In this document: positions 27,027 through 35,676 of the stretch, one piece after another | Position numbering within the stretch: position 1 is the first letter of the stretch | Layout of the letters: each line of letters begins with the position of its first letter | DNA from: Shewanella kaireitica | GTDB lineage: Bacteria; Pseudomonadota; Gammaproteobacteria; Enterobacterales; Shewanellaceae | Length of the DNA stretch: 64,000 nt | Assembly (NCBI RefSeq): GCF_023284045.1 | Contig: NZ_JAKIKQ010000021.1 | Location: 23,559 to 87,558 of the forward strand | Direction of reading: 5' to 3' | The notes under the pieces: generated by a model | Told to the model about the DNA's origin: nothing | Database searches by the model: none | Seen by the model: the letters and a program-made list of their open reading frames with translations, nothing else | Position numbers and translations under genes: made by a program

Positions 27027-27839
27027 ATGATGTCAAAAAAGCTTGAGAATAAAATAGCGGAAAATTTCGATAAAACTTTTAATTTTGAAAAATTCACTAG
27101 CCAAGATCCGCTAAAAATTGAACCTGTTGGGCGTGATTTCCTTAATCAATTTGTAAGCGAATTTCATCGTGTAAACAGCTTTGATATTCCATTACTCGCG
27201 CATCACATAGAAAACATTGATGGGGTACCAACACCAACTGAATATCCTACAAATTTTCAAAAAATAAAACAGCAGCTAGCATACATACAATTTTTATATG
27301 AAGAGCTAGAGGCGTTTCAAAATAGGCTTGTTAACTATCCTAAATCAGATAGCTGTAAAACAGATGATGTTATTGCCTTCAACCAATCTCATGAGAAAAT
27401 AGCGCAAGCTAAATTTACACTGGGTCTTCTTGTTGGGGCGCATAATCAAGAGATGAATAGCACCTATTATACCGAATCAGGCATAAAAAAGTTGCAGGCA
27501 GAGCAAGTAAAGTCACTTAAGAAATATAATCAAAAATACAACAAAGCACTCGAACTAACACAAATAGTGCTTTCACATTTCTATAATATTGAAAAAAACC
27601 GCCCTGTTAAGCCTAATTTAGTAATCGATTACATTGAAATGCTATGCATTCAACAAGGCTTCGAATACCCAAAGGATAGAAAATCTGATTTATTTAAAGA
27701 TTTTATAAGTACATCTTTAAAAGCAATCACTCCCCATCCAAACTGGAAGGGAGCAACAAAAGATGATTATAAACAGATAGATAAAAAATCATTTAATAAA
27801 ACATATAAACCTTATGCAAAGCAATTGATTAAAAAATAA
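27027..27839 (+). CDS. hypothetical protein, AT-rich
   Basis: 270 aa, rich in Lys, Asn and Gln, with helical stretches (LKKYNQKYNKALELTQIVLSHFYN) and no membrane segment. It opens with two adjacent ATGs. No family recognised. Base composition is clearly lower in GC than the chromosome on the left. It starts 30 bp after int. Confidence 0.6.
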   Translation: MMSKKLENKIAENFDKTFNFEKFTSQDPLKIEPVGRDFLNQFVSEFHRVNSFDIPLLAHHIENIDGVPTPTEYPTNFQKIKQQLAYIQFLYEELEAFQNRLVNYPKSDSCKTDDVIAFNQSHEKIAQAKFTLGLLVGAHNQEMNSTYYTESGIKKLQAEQVKSLKKYNQKYNKALELTQIVLSHFYNIEKNRPVKPNLVIDYIEMLCIQQGFEYPKDRKSDLFKDFISTSLKAITPHPNWKGATKDDYKQIDKKSFNKTYKPYAKQLIKK

Positions 27840-27933
27840 GTAGCAGGCCTCACAGAGACCTATCTATTAATCATCCTCAAAACCGCAAAGTCACTCCTGA
27901 AACATACAGAGATAACCTTAAACAGGAGTGACC

Positions 27934-28161
27934 ATGAAAATATCAAGTACAACATCACAAACCAAATCACCAGACCGCATCATTCGCGAAGGCGAGCGTA
28001 AAAGCATCACTTCTATTTCACGGAGCACTGCTTGGAGGCTTGAACGTAAAGGTCTTTTCCCAAAGCGTCGTCAGTTATACCCACAAAGTAACTTAGTAGG
28101 TTGGCTATTATCAGAACTCAATGAATGGGTCGATTCTCGTCAATCTTTAGACTTAAGGTAG
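27934..28161 (+). CDS. alpA: AlpA-like DNA-binding regulator
   Basis: 75 aa from the ATG at 27934 (CAGGAG upstream). MerR/AlpA-type winged helix: DRIIREGERKSITSISRSTAWRLERKGLFPKR then LVGWLLSELNEWVDSR. AlpA proteins activate the integrase or act as excisionase in P4-like elements. The usual recognition helix is intact. Confidence 0.85.
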   Translation: MKISSTTSQTKSPDRIIREGERKSITSISRSTAWRLERKGLFPKRRQLYPQSNLVGWLLSELNEWVDSRQSLDLR

Positions 28162-28169
28162 TAATCGAT

Positions 28170-28379
28170 ATGACTAAAAAGCACATTAATCATCTTGAAA
28201 TGTACCTCGATGACAATCGATTAATTAAAAGGCCTAAAGTTCTACAGTTGTTAAGTGTGAGCTCATCAACATTAAGAAGGTGGGTCAAATCAGGGAGATT
28301 TCCACCACCTATAGATAATGGCGACGCACATTTGAGCTGGCAATTTAAAGATGTCCATCTGTGGTTATCAAATCGATAA
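28170..28379 (+). CDS. second AlpA-like small DNA-binding protein
   Basis: 69 aa from the ATG at 28170, 8 bp after the first AlpA gene. A helix-turn-helix of the same type (LIKRPKVLQLLSVSSSTLRRWVKSGRFPPPI) ends in WQFKDVHLWLSNR. Two such genes in tandem suggest separate excisionase and regulator roles. Followed directly by a strong terminator. Confidence 0.75.
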   Translation: MTKKHINHLEMYLDDNRLIKRPKVLQLLSVSSSTLRRWVKSGRFPPPIDNGDAHLSWQFKDVHLWLSNR

Positions 28380-28382
28380 ATG

Positions 28383-28412
28383 AAAAGCAGGTTTCGACCT
28401 GCTTTTTTTACA
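28383..28412 (+). terminator. terminator after the AlpA pair
   Basis: AAAAGCAGGT-TTCG-ACCTGCTTTT, perfect 10-bp stem with a stable UUCG loop and a long T-run. Confidence 0.92.
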
Positions 28413-28583
28413 CATGTAGATGACACACTTTGAAGCACTAACAGCAAGCGAGTAGTCAGTCTGAATGCCCTACATCCCATACCTACTCGACAACTAGGGG
28501 ATTGAAGGCGATGCAGTACGGCGGATATTAAATAATATACCGCCACCATACCAACCTATTGTCCAATTATAAGAATAATAAAG

Positions 28584-29510
28584 ATGACGATTAAAACCAT
28601 GAAAAACAATTCCAGCAACCCTATCGCCAAGTCACGCAAGCGGGTGTTCTGTATTAATCAAAACAACTCAAGTTTATTCACTTACAAGGATCACGCTTAT
28701 CATGTCTTCAAGGCTAAACAGAAAAACCTAAACAAGAACATGGTCAGCACCATTATCTATGATTATGAAATTATGCTTAGCCACTACAAAAGAGTATTCG
28801 TGACTAGAATTGAACTGCACCCAAATGCCTACTCGGCAGACAACAAAATTATTAAGCAATTCTTAGCGCAACTAACAACATTTCTCTCTGACGAATACCA
28901 AAGCAAGGTTATTTATCACTGTGCCAGAGAGCAAGAAACATCAGAGCGCGAACATTACCACCTTGAACTCATGCTCAGTGCTCATAAAGTTAACTATTCC
29001 GATCGAATACTCTCGCTAGTTAAAGCTATGTGGAAGATGCACACCACAGGTACCGTGGCCTATGTCGATAACCCCTTCTGCATTGTATACCGAGGCAACA
29101 AAGCCTCACTCAAACATGCTATTTACCGTTCAAGCTATCTCGCCAAAGAACACACCAAAGAGCTCAATGGTAAAACTAAAGGCTTCCTAAGTAATAAGCT
29201 ACCACCAGCAAAAAACTTTAACCCCACTAATGACTTAATGCTGGTGGACCCAGACATCACATTCGAAAAGAACAAGCGAAAGCAGGTATTTGAGATTGCC
29301 CAAGACACAGGCGGTGAGCCAATAGCCAAGACAAGTAAACCATCTAACTATGCTTGGTTTAATACCCTGCCTCACTCTCAGCAACTAAAAGAGTGTATAG
29401 CCTCAAGAACCACCAGCTTAAACCATCTGACGGCTTCCTCTTCCGCAATACAGAACAGGCAAACTTATCGATACAAGGATGCATTGGTAAATGAATTGTC
29501 TGAGGAGTGA
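28584..29510 (+). CDS. YagK/YfjJ-domain (inovirus Gp2-like) protein
   Basis: 308 aa. The central part (VFVTRIELHPNAYSADNK, EHYHLELMLSAHKVN, AMWKMHTTG, YRSSYLAKEHTK) matches the YagK/YfjJ C-terminal family found in P4-like islands and some inovirus genomes, related to phage replication-type proteins. The true start may be the second ATG (MKNNSSNPIA). The palindrome array at 29506 overlaps its stop codon, suggesting an origin or operator. Replication function is inferred. Confidence 0.7.
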   Translation: MTIKTMKNNSSNPIAKSRKRVFCINQNNSSLFTYKDHAYHVFKAKQKNLNKNMVSTIIYDYEIMLSHYKRVFVTRIELHPNAYSADNKIIKQFLAQLTTFLSDEYQSKVIYHCAREQETSEREHYHLELMLSAHKVNYSDRILSLVKAMWKMHTTGTVAYVDNPFCIVYRGNKASLKHAIYRSSYLAKEHTKELNGKTKGFLSNKLPPAKNFNPTNDLMLVDPDITFEKNKRKQVFEIAQDTGGEPIAKTSKPSNYAWFNTLPHSQQLKECIASRTTSLNHLTASSSAIQNRQTYRYKDALVNELSEE

Positions 29511-29753
29511 TCACTATTAAATTTAATAGTGATCACTCGAGTAGCACCTCATGAACCGAAAAGTGATCACTAATTTTTTGATCACTTGGATCATCAATGA
29601 TTGAGACATCAAGCACGAGTAAACCGCATGAAACAAGTTACACCGGGGGGTTGTGATAATTGGAGTATTCAAAGCCTTATCCGTTTTTCCAGAATGCAAA
29701 ACAAAGCCCATGAACCGAAGAAATATTAAAAGGTGATCACTTCAGTGATCACT
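29506..29753. repeat. array of AGTGATCACT palindromes
   Basis: Perfect copies at 29506, 29528, 29562 and 29744, and near-copies at 29577 and 29732. The first two form a 32-bp perfect inverted repeat (29506-29537) that begins in the last codon of the preceding gene. CATGAACCGAA is also repeated (about 29550 and 29710). Likely operator or origin iterons upstream of the HGGxSTG gene. The 29511-29769 gap has no credible gene. Confidence 0.8.
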
Positions 29754-29769
29754 AAAAATAGGAGTGATA

Positions 29770-30420
29770 ATGGCTAAGTTTAACCTAGAGACCCTAGCTA
29801 AATGCGGTGCAAAGACCAGAAGTGGAAAGCCATGCCAACGTTACGGTAATAAGACAAATGGCCGCTGTAAGTTACATGGAGGGCGCTCAACAGGTGCAAA
29901 AACAAAGGAAGGTAAGTTAGCCGTTCGAGTTAATGCACTGCTGAATAACTTTATGTGGTTTTGCAATAGCCACTTTTACATGAAGATCAGTAAATCTGAC
30001 ATGGAAAGAGCAATCAAGGCTTATCTAAACCTAGTAGACCTGACCAACCTAAAATATAACGAGCTACAAAACCAAGTTATCGACATTGTCCGTGAGTATC
30101 GTGTTGAGCTAGAAACAGCCAAATACTACATAGAAAAATATGAGGGACCTGAAGCCTTCGTCATTATCCAATCAGCTTTAGATCACTACTATAAAGATAA
30201 CGCCAATGAACACTTACACTTCCATATATACACCCCAATATATCCCACTCCTTTTTATCACCGATTCCATGGTTCAAAAGCCGAAGATGAGCTGTGTACA
30301 AAAATGCTGGTTAAGACAATAAGAAAAAAAGGCTGTTTTTACTCAGGTAGGGTCTACCCCAGTCCTATGCGAAAAGAACTCAAGAAGCGGCTTAAGGACT
30401 TTAAAGAAAAACACACCTAG
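29770..30420 (+). CDS. HGGxSTG-domain protein
   Basis: 216 aa from the ATG at 29770 (AGGAG upstream). The N-terminal CGAKTRSGKPCQ...GRCKLHGGRSTG motif (residues about 12-43) has the Cys/His spacing of a small zinc-binding DNA-associated module common in phages and islands. The rest is helical and unassigned. It follows the palindrome array closely. Function unknown. Confidence 0.75.
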   Translation: MAKFNLETLAKCGAKTRSGKPCQRYGNKTNGRCKLHGGRSTGAKTKEGKLAVRVNALLNNFMWFCNSHFYMKISKSDMERAIKAYLNLVDLTNLKYNELQNQVIDIVREYRVELETAKYYIEKYEGPEAFVIIQSALDHYYKDNANEHLHFHIYTPIYPTPFYHRFHGSKAEDELCTKMLVKTIRKKGCFYSGRVYPSPMRKELKKRLKDFKEKHT

Positions 30421-30659
30421 CTTCACCAGTACAGCGTTAAGACATGACCAATCACTTAGAAACTCGAATTGATTATATTTACACCTAACGCAGTACCGTC
30501 TAAAAGCTTATTGACCCTCTTATTATCAGATAAATATGGTTGTTTTTTGCCTCCTCTTAAAGCAAAGTGGTGTCAGCTTGTGTTTTGATCTGTACGTTAC
30601 CGTTTTAATTAAGAAAATTGCCCCACTACATTGGACGTTTTAGTTGCAAAGAGGAAGTC

Positions 30660-33600
30660 ATGACAGGACCAAATAACGTTGACGCGACCACCGCAGTAGG
30701 TAACTTCGATTTCCTCACAGAACATGACCCCATATTTCTGCAGCTAGCGCAAAGTGCTGAACGCGCTTTCTCTAGTGATCCCAATACCACATTAGTTAAG
30801 CTGCGTCAGTTTGCCGAAGCGATAACGCAAGACTTAGCCATGCGTTGCAGTATTGAATTCGATGAGCAAACAAAGCAAGCAGATCTGCTGTTTCGTATCA
30901 ATCGAGAGCTGCGCCTAGAGTCACAGATCATCAGTCTATTTCACGGGCTACGCAAAGCAGGGAATCAAGCGGTACATAAATTCAAAACTGAGCATAAATC
31001 TGCATTAGCAGGCCTCAAAGTTGCCCGTGATATTGCTATTTGGTATCACAAAGCTTTTGGCAGCCTAGGAATAAACTTCAAGCCGACTGCTTTTGTGAAA
31101 CCAACGGATCCAAGCCATGAACTTGATGCCTTACAAACGCAGATAAAATTACTTGCCTGTCAATTGGTCGAAAACAATGAACAGCTTGAAACTAACCAGC
31201 AACTCACCGCTTTACTCGCACGAGAAAAAGAAGAGTTTGCTGTACTTGCAGAACAAATGGATGCAGAAGCAAGATTGCTTGCCGAGCAAGCTAAAACACA
31301 TGAGCAAGCATTAGCTAAACAACAAGTTGAGTTTGATAAAAAGCTCGCTGTAATACAAAAGCGGCTTGAGCAGCAAACTGAAGACGCGCTAAAGCTTGCT
31401 AAAGCTCAACGCAAAGAAGTTTCCAACCTAACGAATAAAGCGACTAAAAACTTCACTTTAAATGAAGAACTAACTCGCGTGCTTATTGATGAACAGCTCA
31501 TTGATGCTGGCTGGACGGCCGATAGCGAAGAGCTAGATTATCGAAAAGGCACCAGGCCAGAAAAAGGTAAAAACCTCGCTATCGCTGAATGGCCTACCTT
31601 GTATCAAGGCGAGAAAGGTCGAGCTGATTATGTTCTTTTTTGTGGGCTAGTCCCTATAGGAGTGGTTGAAGCCAAGAAAGAGAATACCAATGTAGCGGGT
31701 AAAATTGGTCAAGCTGAGCGTTATTCAAAAGGCTATAAAATAGTTACCCCTCAGCAAGGTGCGTGGGTCTTGGAAGGTAGAACCGTGGCTTGGGCTGACG
31801 AAGCAGAGGGTCACTACCATATACCTTTTGTCTATTCGTGTAACGGCCGCGAGTTTAATAAGCAACTGGCCGAGCTATCAGGGATTTGGTTCCGTGATAC
31901 ACGAAAAAACAGTAATCAAGCCCGTGCATTACAAGCATTTCACTCACCAAATGGCTTACTAGACAGGCTTAAGCGCGATAAAGAACAAGCTGAAAAGTTA
32001 CTGCAACAAGAAGGCTTTGAATATTTAGGTCTGCGTGATTATCAACAAAAAGCCATTGAGGCAGTTGAAATAGCACTAGAACAAGATAAAACCGAGTGCC
32101 TTTTGGCCATGGCTACAGGAACGGGGAAAACGCGAACCATTATCGGCTTGATGTATCGTTTTTTAAAGGCCGAGCGCTTCAATCGAATTTTATTCTTAGT
32201 TGATAGAACAGCGCTGGGCGAACAGGCCTGTGACTCATTTGATGAAGCCAAGTTAGAACAAAATAAAACCTTATCATCTATCTATAACATCGCTGAACTT
32301 GGGGATATGAAAGCCGAAGCTGAAACCCGTATTCAAGTGGCCACGGTTCAAGCTATGGTGCAGCGTATCTTTATGTCTGATACGCCACCAGCACTCGATG
32401 AATTTGACTGTATTATTGTTGATGAAGCTCACCGTGGTTATGCCCTTGACCAACAGATGACAGAAGGTGAGCTCGCTAACCGCGATGCTCGCCAATATCT
32501 ATCCAGTTATCGAAGAGTCTTGGATTATTTTGATGCAGTGCGTATAGGTTTAACCGCAACCCCTGCCAAACATACTAGCGAGATATTCGGTAAACCTGTT
32601 TACACCTACAGTTACCGTGAAGCGGTTGCAGCAGATTGGCTAATTGATCACGAGCCACCCATTCGCTATGAAACCTTACTAACCCAAAATGGCATCAAGT
32701 TTGAAAAGGGAGAGAAAGTCTCAGCATTGAACACCCAAACTGGTGAAATAGAAACTGCAGACTTAGAAGATGAACTCAAATTTGATGTGGAATCATTTAA
32801 CCGCCGCGTGATAACCAAAAACTTTAACCAAGTGATTTGCAAACAACTCGCGACAGAGGACTTAGACCCATTCGGCGAAGAGAAAACCCTAATCTTCTGT
32901 GCCACTGACTTACATGCGGACATGGTTAAATCTGCGTTAGATGAAGAGTTTAAAGCCCTTTATGGTGAGCAGTATAACCAAGCTGCGGTAGCCAAAATTA
33001 CAGGTCAAAGTGATAAAGTCGCGCAACTTATTCGCAAGTATAAAAATGAGACCTACCCGAATATCGCCATCACAGTAGATCTGCTGACAACAGGTATCGA
33101 TGTGCCCAAGATCGGCCACTTAGTTTTTCTACGTCGAGTAAAATCGCGCATTCTCTACGAACAAATGATGGGCCGCGCAACTAGACGCTGTGATGATATC
33201 GGTAAAACCGTGTTCAAAGTGTATGATCCAGTTGATCTTTATAGTGCACTTGAAGAAGTGAATACCATGAAGCCCATCGTTAAAGACCCTAAAATCACCC
33301 TAGAACAGCTGGTGGACGAACTCAGTGATGATGCTCACTTAGAGCGAGCTCTCAACACTCCAGGTGAGCAAGCTAGCACGAATGACACCAACAGTAGCCA
33401 TGCAGATGATGTACTTGATCAGCTCAGCCAAAAAGTCATGCGTATTATGCGTAAAGCCGTTAAAAAAGCAGAAAATAAACCTGAGCTTAAAACCAAGTTA
33501 GATCAACTTGAAGGAATATGGGGCGTAGCACCCGACAAACTCCACCAGCATCTACACCAAATAGGCCCTAAACAGGCAGCTCAGTTCTTTAAGCAACACC

Positions 33601-34220
33601 AAGGCCTGATCAATCAACTCGCCGAAGTCAGGTTTTTAGCTGGCAGTGACAAAATGCCTGTCATATACGAAGGACACGACGAATTTGTTAGCCGCCAGCA
33701 GAACTATGGCGTACACGAAAAACCTGCCGATTACCTTGAAAGCTTTAATGATTTCATCAAGAAAAATATTAACTTGTCAGTCGCCTTATCCGTGGTAGTG
33801 AATAGACCCAAAGATCTCACCAGAGAGCAACTGATAGAAGTAAAGTTACTGCTTGATAACGCAGGGTACAGCGAAGCAAACTTGCAAAGTGCATGGCGCA
33901 AAAACACTAATCAAGATATTGCTGCCAGTATTATCGGCTATATCAGGCAAGCTGCACTTGATGAGGCGCTGGTACCTTTTGAACAGCGAGTACAAAAGGC
34001 AATACAGCGTATTTACAGCGAACACACTTGGAACCCAAACCAACGAAAGTGGCTGGACAGGCTTGCCAAGCAATTAGTCCACGAAGCTGTCATAGATACC
34101 GCATTCATCAATAAACGCTTTGCTGAACATGGCGGCGCAAAGACCTTAAATACAATGCTAGGCGACCAACTCGATACCATACTCGATGAGCTTAACTTAT
34201 ACCTTTGGCAAGCGGGTTAA
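30660..34220 (+). CDS. hsdR: type I restriction endonuclease R subunit
   Basis: 1186 aa from the ATG at 30660 (GAGGAAG upstream). Motor and nuclease subunit of a type I restriction system. A DUF4145-like N-terminus and coiled coil (about 175-260) precede a PD-(D/E)xK nuclease (D323, E337-x-K339 in GVVEAKKEN), Walker A ATGTGKT at 485-491 and DEAH at 588-591, then helicase motif VI (MGRATRRCDD). Separated from hsdM by the fic gene. Confidence 0.93.
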   Translation: MTGPNNVDATTAVGNFDFLTEHDPIFLQLAQSAERAFSSDPNTTLVKLRQFAEAITQDLAMRCSIEFDEQTKQADLLFRINRELRLESQIISLFHGLRKAGNQAVHKFKTEHKSALAGLKVARDIAIWYHKAFGSLGINFKPTAFVKPTDPSHELDALQTQIKLLACQLVENNEQLETNQQLTALLAREKEEFAVLAEQMDAEARLLAEQAKTHEQALAKQQVEFDKKLAVIQKRLEQQTEDALKLAKAQRKEVSNLTNKATKNFTLNEELTRVLIDEQLIDAGWTADSEELDYRKGTRPEKGKNLAIAEWPTLYQGEKGRADYVLFCGLVPIGVVEAKKENTNVAGKIGQAERYSKGYKIVTPQQGAWVLEGRTVAWADEAEGHYHIPFVYSCNGREFNKQLAELSGIWFRDTRKNSNQARALQAFHSPNGLLDRLKRDKEQAEKLLQQEGFEYLGLRDYQQKAIEAVEIALEQDKTECLLAMATGTGKTRTIIGLMYRFLKAERFNRILFLVDRTALGEQACDSFDEAKLEQNKTLSSIYNIAELGDMKAEAETRIQVATVQAMVQRIFMSDTPPALDEFDCIIVDEAHRGYALDQQMTEGELANRDARQYLSSYRRVLDYFDAVRIGLTATPAKHTSEIFGKPVYTYSYREAVAADWLIDHEPPIRYETLLTQNGIKFEKGEKVSALNTQTGEIETADLEDELKFDVESFNRRVITKNFNQVICKQLATEDLDPFGEEKTLIFCATDLHADMVKSALDEEFKALYGEQYNQAAVAKITGQSDKVAQLIRKYKNETYPNIAITVDLLTTGIDVPKIGHLVFLRRVKSRILYEQMMGRATRRCDDIGKTVFKVYDPVDLYSALEEVNTMKPIVKDPKITLEQLVDELSDDAHLERALNTPGEQASTNDTNSSHADDVLDQLSQKVMRIMRKAVKKAENKPELKTKLDQLEGIWGVAPDKLHQHLHQIGPKQAAQFFKQHQGLINQLAEVRFLAGSDKMPVIYEGHDEFVSRQQNYGVHEKPADYLESFNDFIKKNINLSVALSVVVNRPKDLTREQLIEVKLLLDNAGYSEANLQSAWRKNTNQDIAASIIGYIRQAALDEALVPFEQRVQKAIQRIYSEHTWNPNQRKWLDRLAKQLVHEAVIDTAFINKRFAEHGGAKTLNTMLGDQLDTILDELNLYLWQAG

Positions 34221-34332
34221 TACATAGTCACAGGCGGGGGGTCACAGCCAAATGGCCGCACGGACATGTATAGGAACCCGTGTTTTCTATACATATAAAC
34301 TTAACCAGTATAGATATCGGCACTTTCTATAC

Positions 34333-34462
34333 ATGTCGATGCTATCGACATAAATGCTCATCAAACGCAACACATGTCGATTAAATCGGATTTTATAAAC
34401 ATGTTTTCTTTACATGTCGATTGAATCGACATAAGCTCACTGCAATATCTATTTATGTCGAT
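34333..34462. repeat. operator array ATGTCGAT-N3-ATCGACAT upstream of fic
   Basis: Perfect inverted repeats at 34333-34351 and 34414-34432, a one-mismatch form at 34374, and a half-site at 34455-34462. TTCTATACAT-like copies occur just upstream. This lies directly 5' of the fic start at 34482, so it is probably its operator. The rest of the 34221-34481 gap shows no gene. Confidence 0.8.
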
Positions 34463-34481
34463 AAAAGAAGGTTTTTTAAAC

Positions 34482-35621
34482 ATGAAATGGCAAGCTGCAC
34501 AAGCATACAACCATTTACCCCCGCTACCGCTAGATAGCGACCTTGGGGAGTTAGCCGAAACCTTACCTATACTCAAAGCCTGTATTCCTGCCCGTGCTGC
34601 CCTCGCCGAACTTAAACAAGCGGGTGAGTTACTGCCAAACCAAGGGTTGCTCATCAACTTACTGCCTCTGCTTGAAGCACAAGGCAGTAGTGAGATTGAA
34701 AATATTGTCACTACTACCGACAAACTGTTTCAGTACGCCCAAGAGGACAGCCAAGCTGACCCAATGACTAAAGAGGCGCTGCGCTACCGTACCGCCCTTT
34801 ACCAAGGCTTTACCGAACTAACCAGTAGGCCTTTATGTGTTACGACTGCACTAGAGATCTGCAGTACCATTAAGTCGGTACAGATGGATATACGTAAAGT
34901 GCCAGGTACTAGCTTAACCAATCAAGCTACGGGGGAAGTTATCTATACCCCACCAACAGGTGAGACCGTCATTCGCGATCTACTCGGTAACTGGGAAGCC
35001 TTTTTACACAACCCAGATGATGTCGACCCACTGATTAAGATGGCGATGGCACATTATCAGTTTGAAGCTATTCACCCATTTATTGATGGTAATGGCCGTA
35101 CTGGACGTGTACTCAATATTCTTTATCTGATTGACCAACAACTACTTAGCGCTCCTATCTTGTATCTAAGCCGTTATATCGTCGCGAATAAGCAAGATTA
35201 TTACCGCTTGTTATTGAACGTAACTACTAAGCAGGAGTGGCAACCCTGGATCATCTTTATCCTTAACGCCGTCGAGCAAACCGCTAAGTGGACCACCCAT
35301 AAGATAGCCGCTGCCCGTGAACTTATCGAACACACCGCAGAGCATGTACGTCAGCAATTACCTAAAATCTACAGCTACGAGCTAGTACAGGTGATATTCG
35401 AGCAGCCTTACTGTCGCATTCAAAACCTAGTCGAAAACGACTTAGCTAAGCGTCAAACGGCTTCAGTCTACTTAAAACAGCTCTGTGATATTGGCGTGTT
35501 ACAAGAAGTCCAATCGGGCAAAGAGAAGCTTTTCGTACACCCTAAATTTGTTGAACTGATGACCCAAGACAGTAATCAGTTCAGCCCTTATTTCGAAAGT
35601 ACTAATGCGGTGACAAAGTAA
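34482..35621 (+). CDS. fic: Fic-family protein (class II, autoinhibited) inside the restriction locus
   Basis: 379 aa from the ATG at 34482; an upstream in-frame ATG at 34455 lies within an operator half-site. The core motif HPFIDGNGRTGR is at 198-209. An N-terminal inhibitory motif S-x3-E-N (SSEIEN, 69-74) marks a class II Fic protein, typically AMPylating hydroxyl side chains of targets or itself. The C-terminal about 100 residues look like a winged helix that could bind the operators. It lies between hsdR and hsdM on the same strand. Confidence 0.9.
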   Translation: MKWQAAQAYNHLPPLPLDSDLGELAETLPILKACIPARAALAELKQAGELLPNQGLLINLLPLLEAQGSSEIENIVTTTDKLFQYAQEDSQADPMTKEALRYRTALYQGFTELTSRPLCVTTALEICSTIKSVQMDIRKVPGTSLTNQATGEVIYTPPTGETVIRDLLGNWEAFLHNPDDVDPLIKMAMAHYQFEAIHPFIDGNGRTGRVLNILYLIDQQLLSAPILYLSRYIVANKQDYYRLLLNVTTKQEWQPWIIFILNAVEQTAKWTTHKIAAARELIEHTAEHVRQQLPKIYSYELVQVIFEQPYCRIQNLVENDLAKRQTASVYLKQLCDIGVLQEVQSGKEKLFVHPKFVELMTQDSNQFSPYFESTNAVTK

Positions 35622-35676
35622 GTCACTGCATCAGTAACAGAACCTAATCCAAATTATTTAAAGATTGAGAACAATT

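Noticed and set aside
25735..29510. Intact prophage reading of the left part of the island
   Set aside because: No capsid, terminase, portal or tail genes occur anywhere in 25.5-52.8 kb; only integration and small regulatory genes resemble phage.
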